From Gillisia mitskevichiae (lineage in GTDB: Bacteria > Bacteroidota > Bacteroidia > Flavobacteriales > Flavobacteriaceae): a stretch of DNA of 64,000 nt. The notes below the pieces were generated by a model that worked only from the letters and a program-made list of their open reading frames with translations, was not told where the DNA came from and did not search any database. This document shows positions 7,643 through 16,433 of this stretch, one piece after another. The first letter of the stretch is position 1, and each line of letters opens with the position of its first letter. Where the stretch lies: positions 434,001-498,000 of the forward strand of contig NZ_RBLG01000001.1 in the NCBI RefSeq assembly GCF_003634585.1, in the 5' to 3' direction. The translations under genes were made by a program, and so were the position numbers.

Positions 7643-8674
7643 ATGCAACTGTACAATAAACTAAGCGCAAAGGAAAGAGCTGCTCTTATCGAGGAAGCCG
7701 GAGAAGACCGGTTAACACTTTCTTTTTACGCCTACGCCAAAATTGGAAATCCAAAATTATTTAGAAATTATCTTTTTATTGCCTGGGATGCAATGGAGGT
7801 TCTTGGAAGGATCTATGTAGCTCATGAAGGTATTAATGCCCAACTTTCTGTACCTGCCAAAAAATTTGATGAGTTCAAGGATTTCTTAGACAGTATTTAT
7901 TTCCTTGAAAATATAAGATTGAATATCGCAATAGAACATGATCTAAAATCTTTTCTGAAACTAAAAGTGAAAGTTAGAGATAAGATAGTGGCAGATGGTT
8001 TGGAGGACGACAGTTTTGATGTTACCAACAAAGGAGTTCACGTAGATGCCGATAAATTTAATGAACTTCTGAATGACCCTAATACTATTTTAGTGGATAT
8101 GCGGAATCATTATGAGAGCGAAATAGGCCATTTTAAAGGCGCTATCACTCCAGATGTAGATACCTTTCGTGATTCTTTATCTATAATTGAAGAAGATCTA
8201 AAAGAGCATAAAGAGGATAAAAACTTGGTGATGTATTGCACCGGTGGAATTAGATGTGAGAAAGCTAGTGCGTATTACAAACACAAAGGTTTTAAAAAGG
8301 TTTTTCAGTTAGAAGGTGGTATTATTGAGTATGCCAGACAGGTTGAAAATCTATCCTTAGAAAATAAATTTGTTGGTAAAAATTTCGTGTTCGATCATAG
8401 ACGAGGGGAGCGTATTACAGATGAGGTGATTTCCAATTGCCATCAATGTGGGAAATCTTGCGACACTCATGTAAACTGCGCAAATGAAGCCTGCCATTTA
8501 CTATTTATACAATGCGAAGAATGTTCTAAAGCAATGGACACCTGTTGTTCTGCAGAGTGTAAAGAGATTAATGCACTTCCTTTTGAAGAGCAAAAAGCAC
8601 TTAGGAAAGGAATACCAAATAGCAACAAGATCTTCAAAAAAGGAAGGTCTGAAGTGTTAAAATACAAGCATTAA
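7643..8674 (+). CDS. trhO: tRNA uridine(34) hydroxylase TrhO (rhodanese family)
   Basis: 343 residues, YceA/TrhO family. The enzyme hydroxylates uridine 34 of certain tRNAs to 5-hydroxyuridine using oxygen, the first step to cmo5U/mo5U wobble bases. The N-terminal acylphosphatase-like domain (about 20-115) is followed by a rhodanese domain (about 135-235) with the catalytic loop CTGGIRC at 199-205 (Cys199). The C-terminal Cys-rich segment at 266-306 (CHQCGKSC ... CEEC ... CC ... C) looks like a metal site and is usual for the longer members. Single gene with its own promoter. Confidence 0.93.
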   Translation: MQLYNKLSAKERAALIEEAGEDRLTLSFYAYAKIGNPKLFRNYLFIAWDAMEVLGRIYVAHEGINAQLSVPAKKFDEFKDFLDSIYFLENIRLNIAIEHDLKSFLKLKVKVRDKIVADGLEDDSFDVTNKGVHVDADKFNELLNDPNTILVDMRNHYESEIGHFKGAITPDVDTFRDSLSIIEEDLKEHKEDKNLVMYCTGGIRCEKASAYYKHKGFKKVFQLEGGIIEYARQVENLSLENKFVGKNFVFDHRRGERITDEVISNCHQCGKSCDTHVNCANEACHLLFIQCEECSKAMDTCCSAECKEINALPFEEQKALRKGIPNSNKIFKKGRSEVLKYKH

Positions 8675-8791
8675 GTAAATTGGGGGAATTCCCCCGAGAC
8701 CAATTAATATTGGTATATTTACTTTTTGAGAATTAATAATAACTCCAAATCCAACAAGCCTTGTTTTGTTAGGGTTTTCAAGATATATAGT

Positions 8792-9958
8792 ATGGGATGT
8801 AGTACTTGCGCGACCGGGACAGATGGTCAGCCAAAAGGATGTAAAAATAACGGAACCTGTGGTTCTGATGGTTGTAATAAATTAACTGTTTTTGATTGGC
8901 TTGCTAACATGACTTTACCCAATGGGGTAGAGCCGTTCAACTGTGTTGAGATCCGATTTAAAAATGGTAGAAAGCAATTTTTTCATAATCCAGAAAATTT
9001 AACTTTAAGCATTGGAGACGTGGTAGCTACTGAAGCTTCACCTGGTCATGATGTTGGTGTTGTAACCCTTACCGGAGAATTGGTAAGAGTTCAAATGAAG
9101 AAGAAGAAAGTTAAGGTGGATAGTGAAGAGGTGCTTAAAATATATAGAAAAGCCTCTCAAAGGGATATAGATGTTTGGCAAGAAGCAAGAGATAAAGAAG
9201 ATAAAATGAAGGTTCGTGCAAGAGAAATAGCTATTAGGCTAGATCTACGCATGAAAATTAGTGATATAGAATTTCAAGGAGATGGTTCTAAAGCCACTTT
9301 TTATTATACTGCAGAAGAGCGGGTAGATTTTCGCCAGCTTATTAAAGAATTTGCAAGAGAGTTCAACACACGTATAGAGATGCGTCAAATTGGATTCCGT
9401 CAAGAAGCAGCTAGATTAGGAGGAATTGGATCTTGTGGAAGAGAATTATGTTGTTCTACTTGGTTAACAGATTTTAGATCTGTAAACACTTCAGCAGCAA
9501 GATATCAGCAATTATCATTGAATCCGCAAAAATTGGCGGGACAATGCGGGAAACTGAAATGTTGTTTGAATTATGAGCTAGACACGTATTTAGATGCGTT
9601 GAAAGATTTCCCAAAAACAGACACCAAACTATTTACTAAAAAAGGTACTGCTGTTTGTCAGAAAATAGACATTTTTCAAGGCGTGCTTTGGTATGCTTAT
9701 GAAGGGGAATGGATGAACTGGCATAAATTAACTGCTGAACAAGCTTCAAAAATTGTGAAAGCAAATATTGCCAAAGAACCTATTGGTAGTTTAGAAGAAT
9801 ATGAAGTTATAGTTGAAGTGGAAAAAGCATCAAAAACAGATTATACAAATGTTGTTGGACAAGATAGCCTTACAAGATTTGATACTCCAAAGTCCACGAA
9901 TACCAAGAAACGCAGAAAGAATAAACGTAAAAAAGGAAAACCATCTAATAATGCCTAG
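8792..9958 (+). CDS. PSP1 domain protein, RicT-like
   Basis: 388 residues from the ATG at 8792; an in-frame TTG 66 bp upstream would add an unlikely tail before the conserved start MGCSTCATGTDGQPKGCKNN. The N-terminus holds five Cys (3, 6, 17, 23, 28). The PSP1 core carries CGRELCC at 215-221 and CGKLKCC at 252-258, and the tail is Lys/Arg-rich. Bacillus RicT (YaaT) is a PSP1 protein of an Fe-S complex that affects RNA maturation; the Cys clusters are compatible with a metal centre. Role in this organism is unknown. Its last 8 bp overlap gldH, suggesting translational coupling. Confidence 0.85.
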   Translation: MGCSTCATGTDGQPKGCKNNGTCGSDGCNKLTVFDWLANMTLPNGVEPFNCVEIRFKNGRKQFFHNPENLTLSIGDVVATEASPGHDVGVVTLTGELVRVQMKKKKVKVDSEEVLKIYRKASQRDIDVWQEARDKEDKMKVRAREIAIRLDLRMKISDIEFQGDGSKATFYYTAEERVDFRQLIKEFAREFNTRIEMRQIGFRQEAARLGGIGSCGRELCCSTWLTDFRSVNTSAARYQQLSLNPQKLAGQCGKLKCCLNYELDTYLDALKDFPKTDTKLFTKKGTAVCQKIDIFQGVLWYAYEGEWMNWHKLTAEQASKIVKANIAKEPIGSLEEYEVIVEVEKASKTDYTNVVGQDSLTRFDTPKSTNTKKRRKNKRKKGKPSNNA

Positions 9959-10436
9959 AACTTTTTTATTGATTTTATTATTAGTCACCTTTTTTATTGG
10001 CTGTGATAAGGATCGAGTGTTCGATGAATATAAAAGTCTTCCTAATGAATGGAATAAAGATTCAGTTTTAACGTTTACTCTTAAAAACATAGACACTTTA
10101 CAAAGCTATAACTTGTTCATTAATGTTAGAAATAGTACTGATTTTGAATACAGTAACTTGTTTTTAATCGCAGAGATCCAATTCCCACAAGGAAAGGTTG
10201 TTACAGATACCTTGGAATATGAAATGGCAGCTCCTAATGGAAAATGGCTTGGCACTGGATTTGGTGATCTAAAAGAAAGTAAACTTTGGTATAAAGAACA
10301 AGTTCAGTTCCCAGAGTCAGGAAAATATAGAGTTTCTGTTCAACATGCAATGCGTAAGAATGGAAACGAAAAAGGAATACAAAACCTAAAAGGGATCACA
10401 GAAATAGGTTTTCGTATAGAAAAGATCCTTAATTAA
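9951..10436 (+). CDS. gldH: Gliding motility lipoprotein GldH
   Basis: 161 residues from the ATG at 9951, inside the end of the PSP1 gene. Signal peptide MPRTFLLILLLVTFFIGC with lipobox Cys18. The mature domain (FDEYKSLPNEWNKDSVLTFT near the start, then FNVRNS-like and IQFPQGKVVTDTLEYEM) is typical of GldH, an outer-membrane-associated lipoprotein needed for gliding in Flavobacterium. The order PSP1-gldH-PBP1A is, from memory, a frequent arrangement in this family. Longer upstream frames lack a signal peptide and overlap the PSP1 gene more, so I reject them. Confidence 0.9.
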   Translation: MPRTFLLILLLVTFFIGCDKDRVFDEYKSLPNEWNKDSVLTFTLKNIDTLQSYNLFINVRNSTDFEYSNLFLIAEIQFPQGKVVTDTLEYEMAAPNGKWLGTGFGDLKESKLWYKEQVQFPESGKYRVSVQHAMRKNGNEKGIQNLKGITEIGFRIEKILN

Positions 10437-10440
10437 TGTA

Positions 10441-12771
10441 ATGGCACCTATGGCAAACCCTTCAAAAAAAACACCTTCTAAGAACTCTAAAAAACCAACA
10501 AGTTTTAGAAAATACATAATAGGATTCTGGACTCTTTTTGGAGCCGGAATTTTGTTCATTGTTTTATTATTCTTACTGGCCGGATGGGGTGCATTTGGAA
10601 AAATGCCAAAATTCGAGGAGTTAGAAAATCCTGAAACTAATTTAGCTACAGAGATATTCTCCTCCAATGGAGAAACTCTGGGTAAATATTACAGTGAAAA
10701 CAGAACTCCTATTAAATTTGAAGATCTTCCAGATCATCTAATAGAAGCTCTCGTAGCAACAGAAGACGAGCGTTATTATCAGCATTCTGGAATAGATGCT
10801 CAAGGAACTTTAAGAGCTGCCGTGTTTTTAGGAACTCGTGGTGGTGCAAGTACCATTACCCAACAATTGGCGAAATTATTATTTACAGAAGATGTTTCAA
10901 AAAACTTCGTAGAAAGGGTTATTCAAAAGTTTAAGGAATACATCATCGCGATCCGCTTAGAACGTCAGTACACCAAAGAAGAGATTATTACCATGTACTT
11001 TAATAAGTACGATTTTATCTATCAAGCAGTTGGAATTCGTTCTGCAGCAAAGATCTATTTCGATAAAGAGGCTAAAGATTTAAAGCTGGAAGAGTCTGCA
11101 GTTTTAGTTGCAATGCTGAAGAACTCTGCACTTTACAACCCAATTAGAAGGCCAGAATTAGTAAAGCAAAGAAGAGACCAGGTTTTTAAGCAAATGGAGA
11201 AAAATGGATTTTTAACTAGAGAGGAGAAAGCAGCTCTGCAGGAAACTCCTATGAAGATCACCTTTACCCCACAAGGTCATGACGAAGGTATTGCTACTTA
11301 TTTTAGAGTATATCTACAAGGTTTTATGAAAGATTGGATCGAGAAAAACCCAAAAGCAGATGGCTCTAGTTATAACATTTATAGAGATGGATTAAGGATC
11401 TATACGAGTATAGATTCTAGAATGCAAGAATTTGCTGAAGATGCTGTTTCAAAACATATGGCAAACCTTCAGAAGGAATTTGATAAACAAAATGAAAACA
11501 ATAAAACCGCGCCATTTAGAGATATTAATGAAGATGAGGTAGCTAACATCGTTAGAAATGCGATGAGAGTTTCAGAAAGATGGCATAAAATGGAAGCTCA
11601 GGGAAAATCTAAAGATGAAATCATTAAATCTTTCGATAAGAAGAGGGAGATGAGAGTTTTTAGCTGGAAGGGAAGTAGAGATACTATCATGACACCAAAA
11701 GATTCTATTTTATATTATAAATCTTTTCTACAAGCCGGAATGATGTCTATGACTCCGCAAACAGGGGAAGTGAAAGCTTGGGTTGGAGGAATAGATTTCA
11801 AGAGTTTTAAGTATGAGCATGTTAAACAGGCGAAAAGGCAAGTAGGATCTACCTTTAAACCTTTTGTATATGCTACAGCGATAGATCAATTAAAATTATC
11901 TCCTTGCGACACCTTACCAAGAAATCGCTTTACAATTGAAGCTGGTAAGATGGGTGCACAAAGTGACTGGTCTCCTGCAAATAGCGATGGTAAGTATGAG
12001 GGAATGATGACGCTAAAAAGTGCACTTGCTAATTCTGTTAATACAATATCAGCTAGATTGATAGCTCAAACTGGTCCAAGACCTGTAATCGAATTATTAA
12101 GCAAACTGGGGGTAGACACTAAAGAAATTCCGGCAGTGCCATCTATCGCTTTAGGAACAGCAGATATGAGCCTTTTCGAGATGGTCTCAGCATATAGCAC
12201 TTTTGCTAATGAAGGAGTTTATGTAAAACCAGTTATTGTAAATCGAATTGAAGACAAGAATGGAACAGTGCTTTATCAGCATGTGCCAGAAACTAAAGAT
12301 GTTTTAAGCAAGCAAACAGCCTTTGTAACCGTAAATCTTATGGAAGGTGTTACTCAATTTGGAACTGGTACTAGATTAAGAGGAAATTGGGCTGTAAATA
12401 ATGATTACTATAAAAGGGCAATGACAGGATATCCATACGATTTCAAGAATCCTATTGCAGGTAAAACGGGTACTACTCAAAATGGAAGTGACGGCTGGTT
12501 TATGGGGATGGTTCCTAATTTAGTAACTGGAGTTTGGGTTGGTGGAGAAGACCGGGCAGTGCATTTTCCAGGAATATCTTTTGGACAAGGAGCAACAATG
12601 GCCTTACCAATTTGGGGAATGTATATGAAAGATGTATATACTGAAAAAGACCTTGGAGTTTCCAGCGGAGCCTTTCCAAGACCAGAGAATGTATCTATAG
12701 AAATAGATTGCGATAATTACAAAAAAGAGAAAAATGATTCTCAAATGATCCCAGACGAATTAGATTTTTAA
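10441..12771 (+). CDS. Class A penicillin-binding protein 1A (glycosyltransferase/transpeptidase)
   Basis: 776 residues. It polymerises and crosslinks peptidoglycan. One membrane anchor at about 26-48, then a GT51 glycosyltransferase domain with EDERYYQHSG at 108-117 (catalytic Glu) and GGASTITQQLAK at 134-145. The transpeptidase domain has STFK at 470-473 (acylated Ser470), SVN at 532-534 and KTGTT at 675-679. All catalytic motifs are intact and length is normal for Bacteroidota PBP1A. It starts 4 bp after gldH, so it is probably cotranscribed. A second ATG three codons in is an alternative start. Confidence 0.95.
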   Translation: MAPMANPSKKTPSKNSKKPTSFRKYIIGFWTLFGAGILFIVLLFLLAGWGAFGKMPKFEELENPETNLATEIFSSNGETLGKYYSENRTPIKFEDLPDHLIEALVATEDERYYQHSGIDAQGTLRAAVFLGTRGGASTITQQLAKLLFTEDVSKNFVERVIQKFKEYIIAIRLERQYTKEEIITMYFNKYDFIYQAVGIRSAAKIYFDKEAKDLKLEESAVLVAMLKNSALYNPIRRPELVKQRRDQVFKQMEKNGFLTREEKAALQETPMKITFTPQGHDEGIATYFRVYLQGFMKDWIEKNPKADGSSYNIYRDGLRIYTSIDSRMQEFAEDAVSKHMANLQKEFDKQNENNKTAPFRDINEDEVANIVRNAMRVSERWHKMEAQGKSKDEIIKSFDKKREMRVFSWKGSRDTIMTPKDSILYYKSFLQAGMMSMTPQTGEVKAWVGGIDFKSFKYEHVKQAKRQVGSTFKPFVYATAIDQLKLSPCDTLPRNRFTIEAGKMGAQSDWSPANSDGKYEGMMTLKSALANSVNTISARLIAQTGPRPVIELLSKLGVDTKEIPAVPSIALGTADMSLFEMVSAYSTFANEGVYVKPVIVNRIEDKNGTVLYQHVPETKDVLSKQTAFVTVNLMEGVTQFGTGTRLRGNWAVNNDYYKRAMTGYPYDFKNPIAGKTGTTQNGSDGWFMGMVPNLVTGVWVGGEDRAVHFPGISFGQGATMALPIWGMYMKDVYTEKDLGVSSGAFPRPENVSIEIDCDNYKKEKNDSQMIPDELDF

Positions 12772-12788
12772 TCTTTTCAACTTTAAAA

Positions 12789-12834
12789 TAAAAATGCCAC
12801 ATATAGCAAAGTCTAAATGTGGCATTTTTATTTT
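12789..12834 (+). terminator. Terminator of the PSP1-gldH-PBP1A operon
   Basis: AAAAATGCCACAT / ATGTGGCATTTTT hairpin with a T-rich tail, 18 bp after the PBP1A stop. Confidence 0.8.
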
Positions 12835-12868
12835 ATACTAGATATCGAGAATCTTCAGAATTAAAACG

Positions 12869-12900
12869 TTGTAGTAAGATCAAACTTTTTGTAAATTTCG
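12869..12900 (+). promoter_or_regulatory. Probable promoter of the CoA-transferase operon
   Basis: TTG at 12869-12871, 20 bp, then TAAATTTCG at 12892-12900, one base off TAnnTTTG; 15 bp before the ATG at 12916. Confidence 0.5.
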
Positions 12901-12915
12901 GCAAATGAAATTTCT

Positions 12916-13614
12916 ATGATCAAAAAAACTGTAAAGAACGTTCAGGAGGCACTAGATGGTGTAAAAGATGGGATGACAATGATGCTAGGTGGCTTCGGAC
13001 TTAGTGGTATTCCAGAAAACTCTATTTCAGAATTGGTAAAACTCAACCTTAAAGATCTAACATGCATTTCAAATAATGCAGGAGTAGATGATTTTGGATT
13101 GGGATTATTACTACATAAAAAACAAATTAAGAAAATGATCTCCTCTTACGTTGGAGAAAATGCTGAATTTGAACGCCAAATGCTTAGCGGTGAGTTAGAT
13201 GTAGAGTTAACTCCTCAAGGAACCTTAGCTGCAAAGTGCCAAGCAGCACAGCAAGGATTTCCTGCGGTATATACACCTGCTGGTTTTGGAACCGAGGTGG
13301 CAGAAGGAAAGGAAACCCGAGAATTTGATGGGAAAATGTATGTTTTGGAACATGCTTACAAAGCCGATTTTGCATTTGTGAAAGCATGGAAAGGAGATGA
13401 AGCAGGAAACCTTATATTTAAAGGGACTGCTAGAAATTTTAATCCATTAATGTGTGGTGCAGCTACTATTACAGTTGCCGAAGTAGAGAAGTTAGTGAAG
13501 CCAGGAGAATTGGATCCAAATCAAATTCATATTCCGGGAATATTTGTTCAAAGGATCTTTGAAGGAAAGAATTATGAAAAGAGAATTGAACAGAGAACGG
13601 TTAGACAAAAATAA
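12916..13614 (+). CDS. scoA: CoA transferase subunit A (succinyl-CoA:3-ketoacid type)
   Basis: 232 residues, family I CoA transferase alpha subunit. It starts with [20 protein letters not shown] and the [10 protein letters not shown] loop of the subunit A fold; the [20 protein letters not shown] block is conserved in ScoA/Oxct N-terminal halves. With subunit B, 6 bp downstream, it would move CoA between succinate and acetoacetate (ketone body or branched-chain breakdown). Substrate choice cannot be proven from sequence, and acetate- or butyrate-CoA transferases are related. Confidence 0.92.
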   Translation: MIKKTVKNVQEALDGVKDGMTMMLGGFGLSGIPENSISELVKLNLKDLTCISNNAGVDDFGLGLLLHKKQIKKMISSYVGENAEFERQMLSGELDVELTPQGTLAAKCQAAQQGFPAVYTPAGFGTEVAEGKETREFDGKMYVLEHAYKADFAFVKAWKGDEAGNLIFKGTARNFNPLMCGAATITVAEVEKLVKPGELDPNQIHIPGIFVQRIFEGKNYEKRIEQRTVRQK

Positions 13615-13620
13615 TTAGAG

Positions 13621-14280
13621 ATGGCTTTAGATAAAAACGGAATTGCACAACGAATTGCTCAGGAAGTTCAAGATGGATATTATGTGAATCTAGGGATTGG
13701 TATTCCAACCTTGGTTGCCAACTTTGTGAGAGACGATATAAATGTAGAATTTCAAAGTGAAAACGGAATTTTAGGAATGGGACCCTTTCCATTTGATGGC
13801 GAAGAGGACGCCGATCTTATTAACGCAGGAAAACAAACAATAACGGCCTTGCCTGGAGCTAGCTTTTTTGATTCTGCTATGAGCTTTGGAATGATTCGCG
13901 GTAAACATGTGGACCTAACTATTCTGGGAGCAATGGAAGTTGCAGAGAATGGAGATATAGCCAATTGGAAGATCCCTGGAAAGATGGTGAAAGGAATGGG
14001 TGGCGCAATGGATCTAGTAGCATCTGCCGAAAATATTATAGTTGCTATGATGCATACTAACCGAGCAGGAGAATCTAAATTATTAAAAAGATGCTCATTG
14101 CCTTTAACAGGAGTTGGCTGTGTTACTAAAATTGTAACAGAACTTGCTGTAATCGAGGTAACAGATAAAGGCTTTAAATTATTGGAAAGAGCACCAGGAG
14201 TAAGCGTGGAAGACATTAGAAAGGCAACCGAAGGAACCTTGATCGTAGAAGGAGATATTCCCGAAATGAATTTGAACTAA
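13621..14280 (+). CDS. scoB: CoA transferase subunit B (succinyl-CoA:3-ketoacid type)
   Basis: 219 residues, beta subunit of the same enzyme. The SENG motif at 46-49 holds the catalytic Glu47 that forms the glutamyl-CoA thioester; GLGIPT-like NLGIGIPTLVANF precedes it and GGAMDLV follows. Length is normal. Six bp separate it from subunit A, and a strong terminator follows. Confidence 0.93.
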   Translation: MALDKNGIAQRIAQEVQDGYYVNLGIGIPTLVANFVRDDINVEFQSENGILGMGPFPFDGEEDADLINAGKQTITALPGASFFDSAMSFGMIRGKHVDLTILGAMEVAENGDIANWKIPGKMVKGMGGAMDLVASAENIIVAMMHTNRAGESKLLKRCSLPLTGVGCVTKIVTELAVIEVTDKGFKLLERAPGVSVEDIRKATEGTLIVEGDIPEMNLN

Positions 14281-14296
14281 GCTAAGATTTAGCATA

Positions 14297-14334
14297 TAAA
14301 AAAAGCCTCGCAATATTGTGAGGCTTTTTTTTAC
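14297..14334. terminator. Terminator between convergent scoB and TPR lipoprotein genes
   Basis: AAAAGCCTCGCAA / TTGTGAGGCTTTT hairpin with A and T runs on both sides, so it can act both ways. The internal G-U pair forms only in plus-strand RNA, favouring scoB. Confidence 0.8.
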
Positions 14335-14355
14335 ATTCAAAAACTGATGTTTTAT

Positions 14356-15651
14356 TTATAGAGCATGGATCTCTTTTAATTTTACAGGACCCATTTCATA
14401 GGACGCTTCTATTAATTCATTCTTTAAATCCTTGACCATGTCCGGCATCATATTGGCCTTATAAATTTTAGCCATGGTAAGTAGGGCAGTAGGTTCAAAG
14501 GTTTTATCAACCACGTGAGCATTGATAATTTCTAAAGCTTTTTCTTTATTCCCATTTACTAAATTGGCCAAAGCAAGTAATTGGTAAGTTTCTGGAGTTG
14601 CTCTATTTGAAATTTCTTTCTCAGCTAAGGCTAAGGCTTCTTTTTTAGTTGCAGGATCTTCTACTAAAGCTTCAATCTTGTAGGTATTGTACATGTTGCC
14701 ATAAGCGGGATTATTTGCTAATTCCCAAAAAGATGCCATCGCAGTTTTCTTTGCTTTTTTATCATTTTCAAATTCGGCAATTTCTGCTTTTAACAAATAA
14801 TAATCTGGAGATACGTGTCCTGTTAAAACGGAATCAAGTATTCTTTCGGCTTCCGCACTATTATTATCTTTAGAAAAAGCTATCCACGCAATTCCTTTTT
14901 TAGCATAGGCATTGGAACTATCAATCTCTAAGGTTTTTAAATAATGCTCATAACTATCCTTAATTCTTCCGTCATGACCATAATAATCGGCTATGTTGGA
15001 ATAGACCCATAAAAGTTGCCCTCTATTTTTACTGGCTTCAGCCTTTTCTTTCGCTCTTTCCATGAACATAATAGTCATGTCCAATTTTCCTTTGTAATCA
15101 TTCCATTTTGAAGCTCTAATAATGTAATTGAAATCTTCAGGATCTGCAAAAAGTTTTTTAATACTATCTGCTTTAGAATAATTCCCTAACTCCATATGTA
15201 CATCAAATAATAAATGTTGTGTTGCGGGTATATTTTTAGATAGTTCTGCAGCAGAATCTGCATAAACTAAGGCTTCTTTAAACCTATGTTGAGAGATGTA
15301 ATTTCTGGATAAAGACCTATAATATTTTTCTTTGTCTAAATTGGCAACTTCAACAGCCTTCTCTAAAGCTTGTTCTGCCTTTTTAAGATATGCAATGTCC
15401 CCAGTAGATTCAAAGAACATATTATATTGTCCAGCAACTGCAGTAAAACTTGGTAGCTCTACACTATCAGATGTTATTTTTGAATTCCATAATTCGAAAT
15501 ATGGAGAAGTGGATCTGGCTTTTTGAATAGCTAGAAAATTATTATAATCTTCAGAGTTGGTTATCTTCTTTTCTTTTTCCTTTTCAGAAGTTGAATCTTT
15601 ACAACTTATAATTAGAAAAAAACTTAGTAATAAAAGTAAATTGGTTTTCAT
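14356..15651 (-). CDS. TPR-repeat lipoprotein
   Basis: 431 residues from the ATG at 15651, which opens a clean lipoprotein signal (MKTNLLLLLSFFLIISC, Cys17). The rest is helical with tetratricopeptide-like pairs from about 60 to 400, for example AYLKKAEQALEKAVEVANLD and SYEHYLKTLEIDSSNAYAKK, as in protein-protein scaffolds. It is downstream of the two DUF4331 genes on the same strand, though a terminator lies between. I do not know the function; a partner role for the DUF4331 proteins at the envelope is an inference from position. Confidence 0.75.
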   Translation of the reverse strand: MKTNLLLLLSFFLIISCKDSTSEKEKEKKITNSEDYNNFLAIQKARSTSPYFELWNSKITSDSVELPSFTAVAGQYNMFFESTGDIAYLKKAEQALEKAVEVANLDKEKYYRSLSRNYISQHRFKEALVYADSAAELSKNIPATQHLLFDVHMELGNYSKADSIKKLFADPEDFNYIIRASKWNDYKGKLDMTIMFMERAKEKAEASKNRGQLLWVYSNIADYYGHDGRIKDSYEHYLKTLEIDSSNAYAKKGIAWIAFSKDNNSAEAERILDSVLTGHVSPDYYLLKAEIAEFENDKKAKKTAMASFWELANNPAYGNMYNTYKIEALVEDPATKKEALALAEKEISNRATPETYQLLALANLVNGNKEKALEIINAHVVDKTFEPTALLTMAKIYKANMMPDMVKDLKNELIEASYEMGPVKLKEIHAL

Positions 15652-15670
15652 GGTGGTTATAATTGGATAC

Positions 15671-15700
15671 AAAAAAGCCCTTTTTACAGGGCTTTTAAAT
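15671..15700 (-). terminator. Terminator after the DUF4331 lipoprotein gene
   Basis: Minus-strand hairpin AAAAGCCCTG / AAGGGCTTTTTT around TAAAA, located 15 bp after the DUF4331 lipoprotein stop and 20 bp before the TPR lipoprotein start, so read-through may be partial. Confidence 0.7.
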
Positions 15701-15714
15701 ATATTTAATAAAAT

Positions 15715-16407
15715 TTATTCTGGCGCTCCTATATAAGGAAAGCTAGTTGTAATATTATCTGCAGTGATTGCAACCCCATCTGTTACCAATTGTGGTAATC
15801 CACCTTCACCATTAAAACGAGCTCCAGTTTCTCCACCAAAAAGTAATATAAGTGAAACATCTATTACATCATCTTGTAATTTTCTACCAGTAAATCCAAT
15901 AGCTCCTTCAAAACTAGGTGCTCCAGCTCCACCATCAAAATAAACTGTAGGTGCGTTTGGTGCAACTTCTAAAACATCATTAGATAGTACAGTAGTTAAT
16001 ACTTCCGCAGAAACGATATTAGGATTAGCTTCTGAAGTTGGTTCTGCTCCATTAAGGATGTCTCCTAAAATGTTAGGTTCATAATTTATATCTGCTGGAT
16101 CTGCACCTAAAAGCACTGCATAAGCATCGTGTAAAGCTTCCAAACGCGCTTGGAAAGAGGCTTGAAATGTAGCTTGCATATTAGAAGGAATCGTTTTATT
16201 ATGCATGTTCTTATTATCTGCACTACCATTTAAAACGGTATTTATTCCTGGTCTTCCCATATGATCTACCTGACTAAAAGTTCCTGTAAAATCGGCTTCC
16301 ATAGTAGGAGGCGTAGGATTCATACTGTCGTCGTCATTACTACATCCAACTACTAAGAAGCTGGCAAACAATGCTGCAAATAAATATTTCTTATTATATA
16401 TTTTCAT
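15715..16407 (-). CDS. DUF4331 C-terminal-half lipoprotein
   Basis: 230 residues from the ATG at 16407; an upstream frame to 16461 lacks a sensible signal. Lipoprotein signal with Cys22 (FASFLVVGCSNDDDS). The HMGRPGINTVL segment is the RMGRPLVNTVL-type motif in the second half of DUF4331 proteins, and the rest (ANPNIVSAEVLTTVLSNDVL, DDVIDVSLILLFGG) also fits that half. The first half is encoded 26 bp upstream as a separate secreted protein. Function of DUF4331 is unknown. Splitting with a new signal peptide on each half implies the two parts reassemble outside the inner membrane. Confidence 0.75.
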   Translation of the reverse strand: MKIYNKKYLFAALFASFLVVGCSNDDDSMNPTPPTMEADFTGTFSQVDHMGRPGINTVLNGSADNKNMHNKTIPSNMQATFQASFQARLEALHDAYAVLLGADPADINYEPNILGDILNGAEPTSEANPNIVSAEVLTTVLSNDVLEVAPNAPTVYFDGGAGAPSFEGAIGFTGRKLQDDVIDVSLILLFGGETGARFNGEGGLPQLVTDGVAITADNITTSFPYIGAPE

Positions 16408-16433
16408 AATTCTATGTTTTAAAGATTGATATA

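Noticed and set aside
13752-14216. A 154-residue minus-strand frame opposite scoB
   Set aside because: Shadow of a well-supported gene; composition is not protein-like and no signal precedes it.
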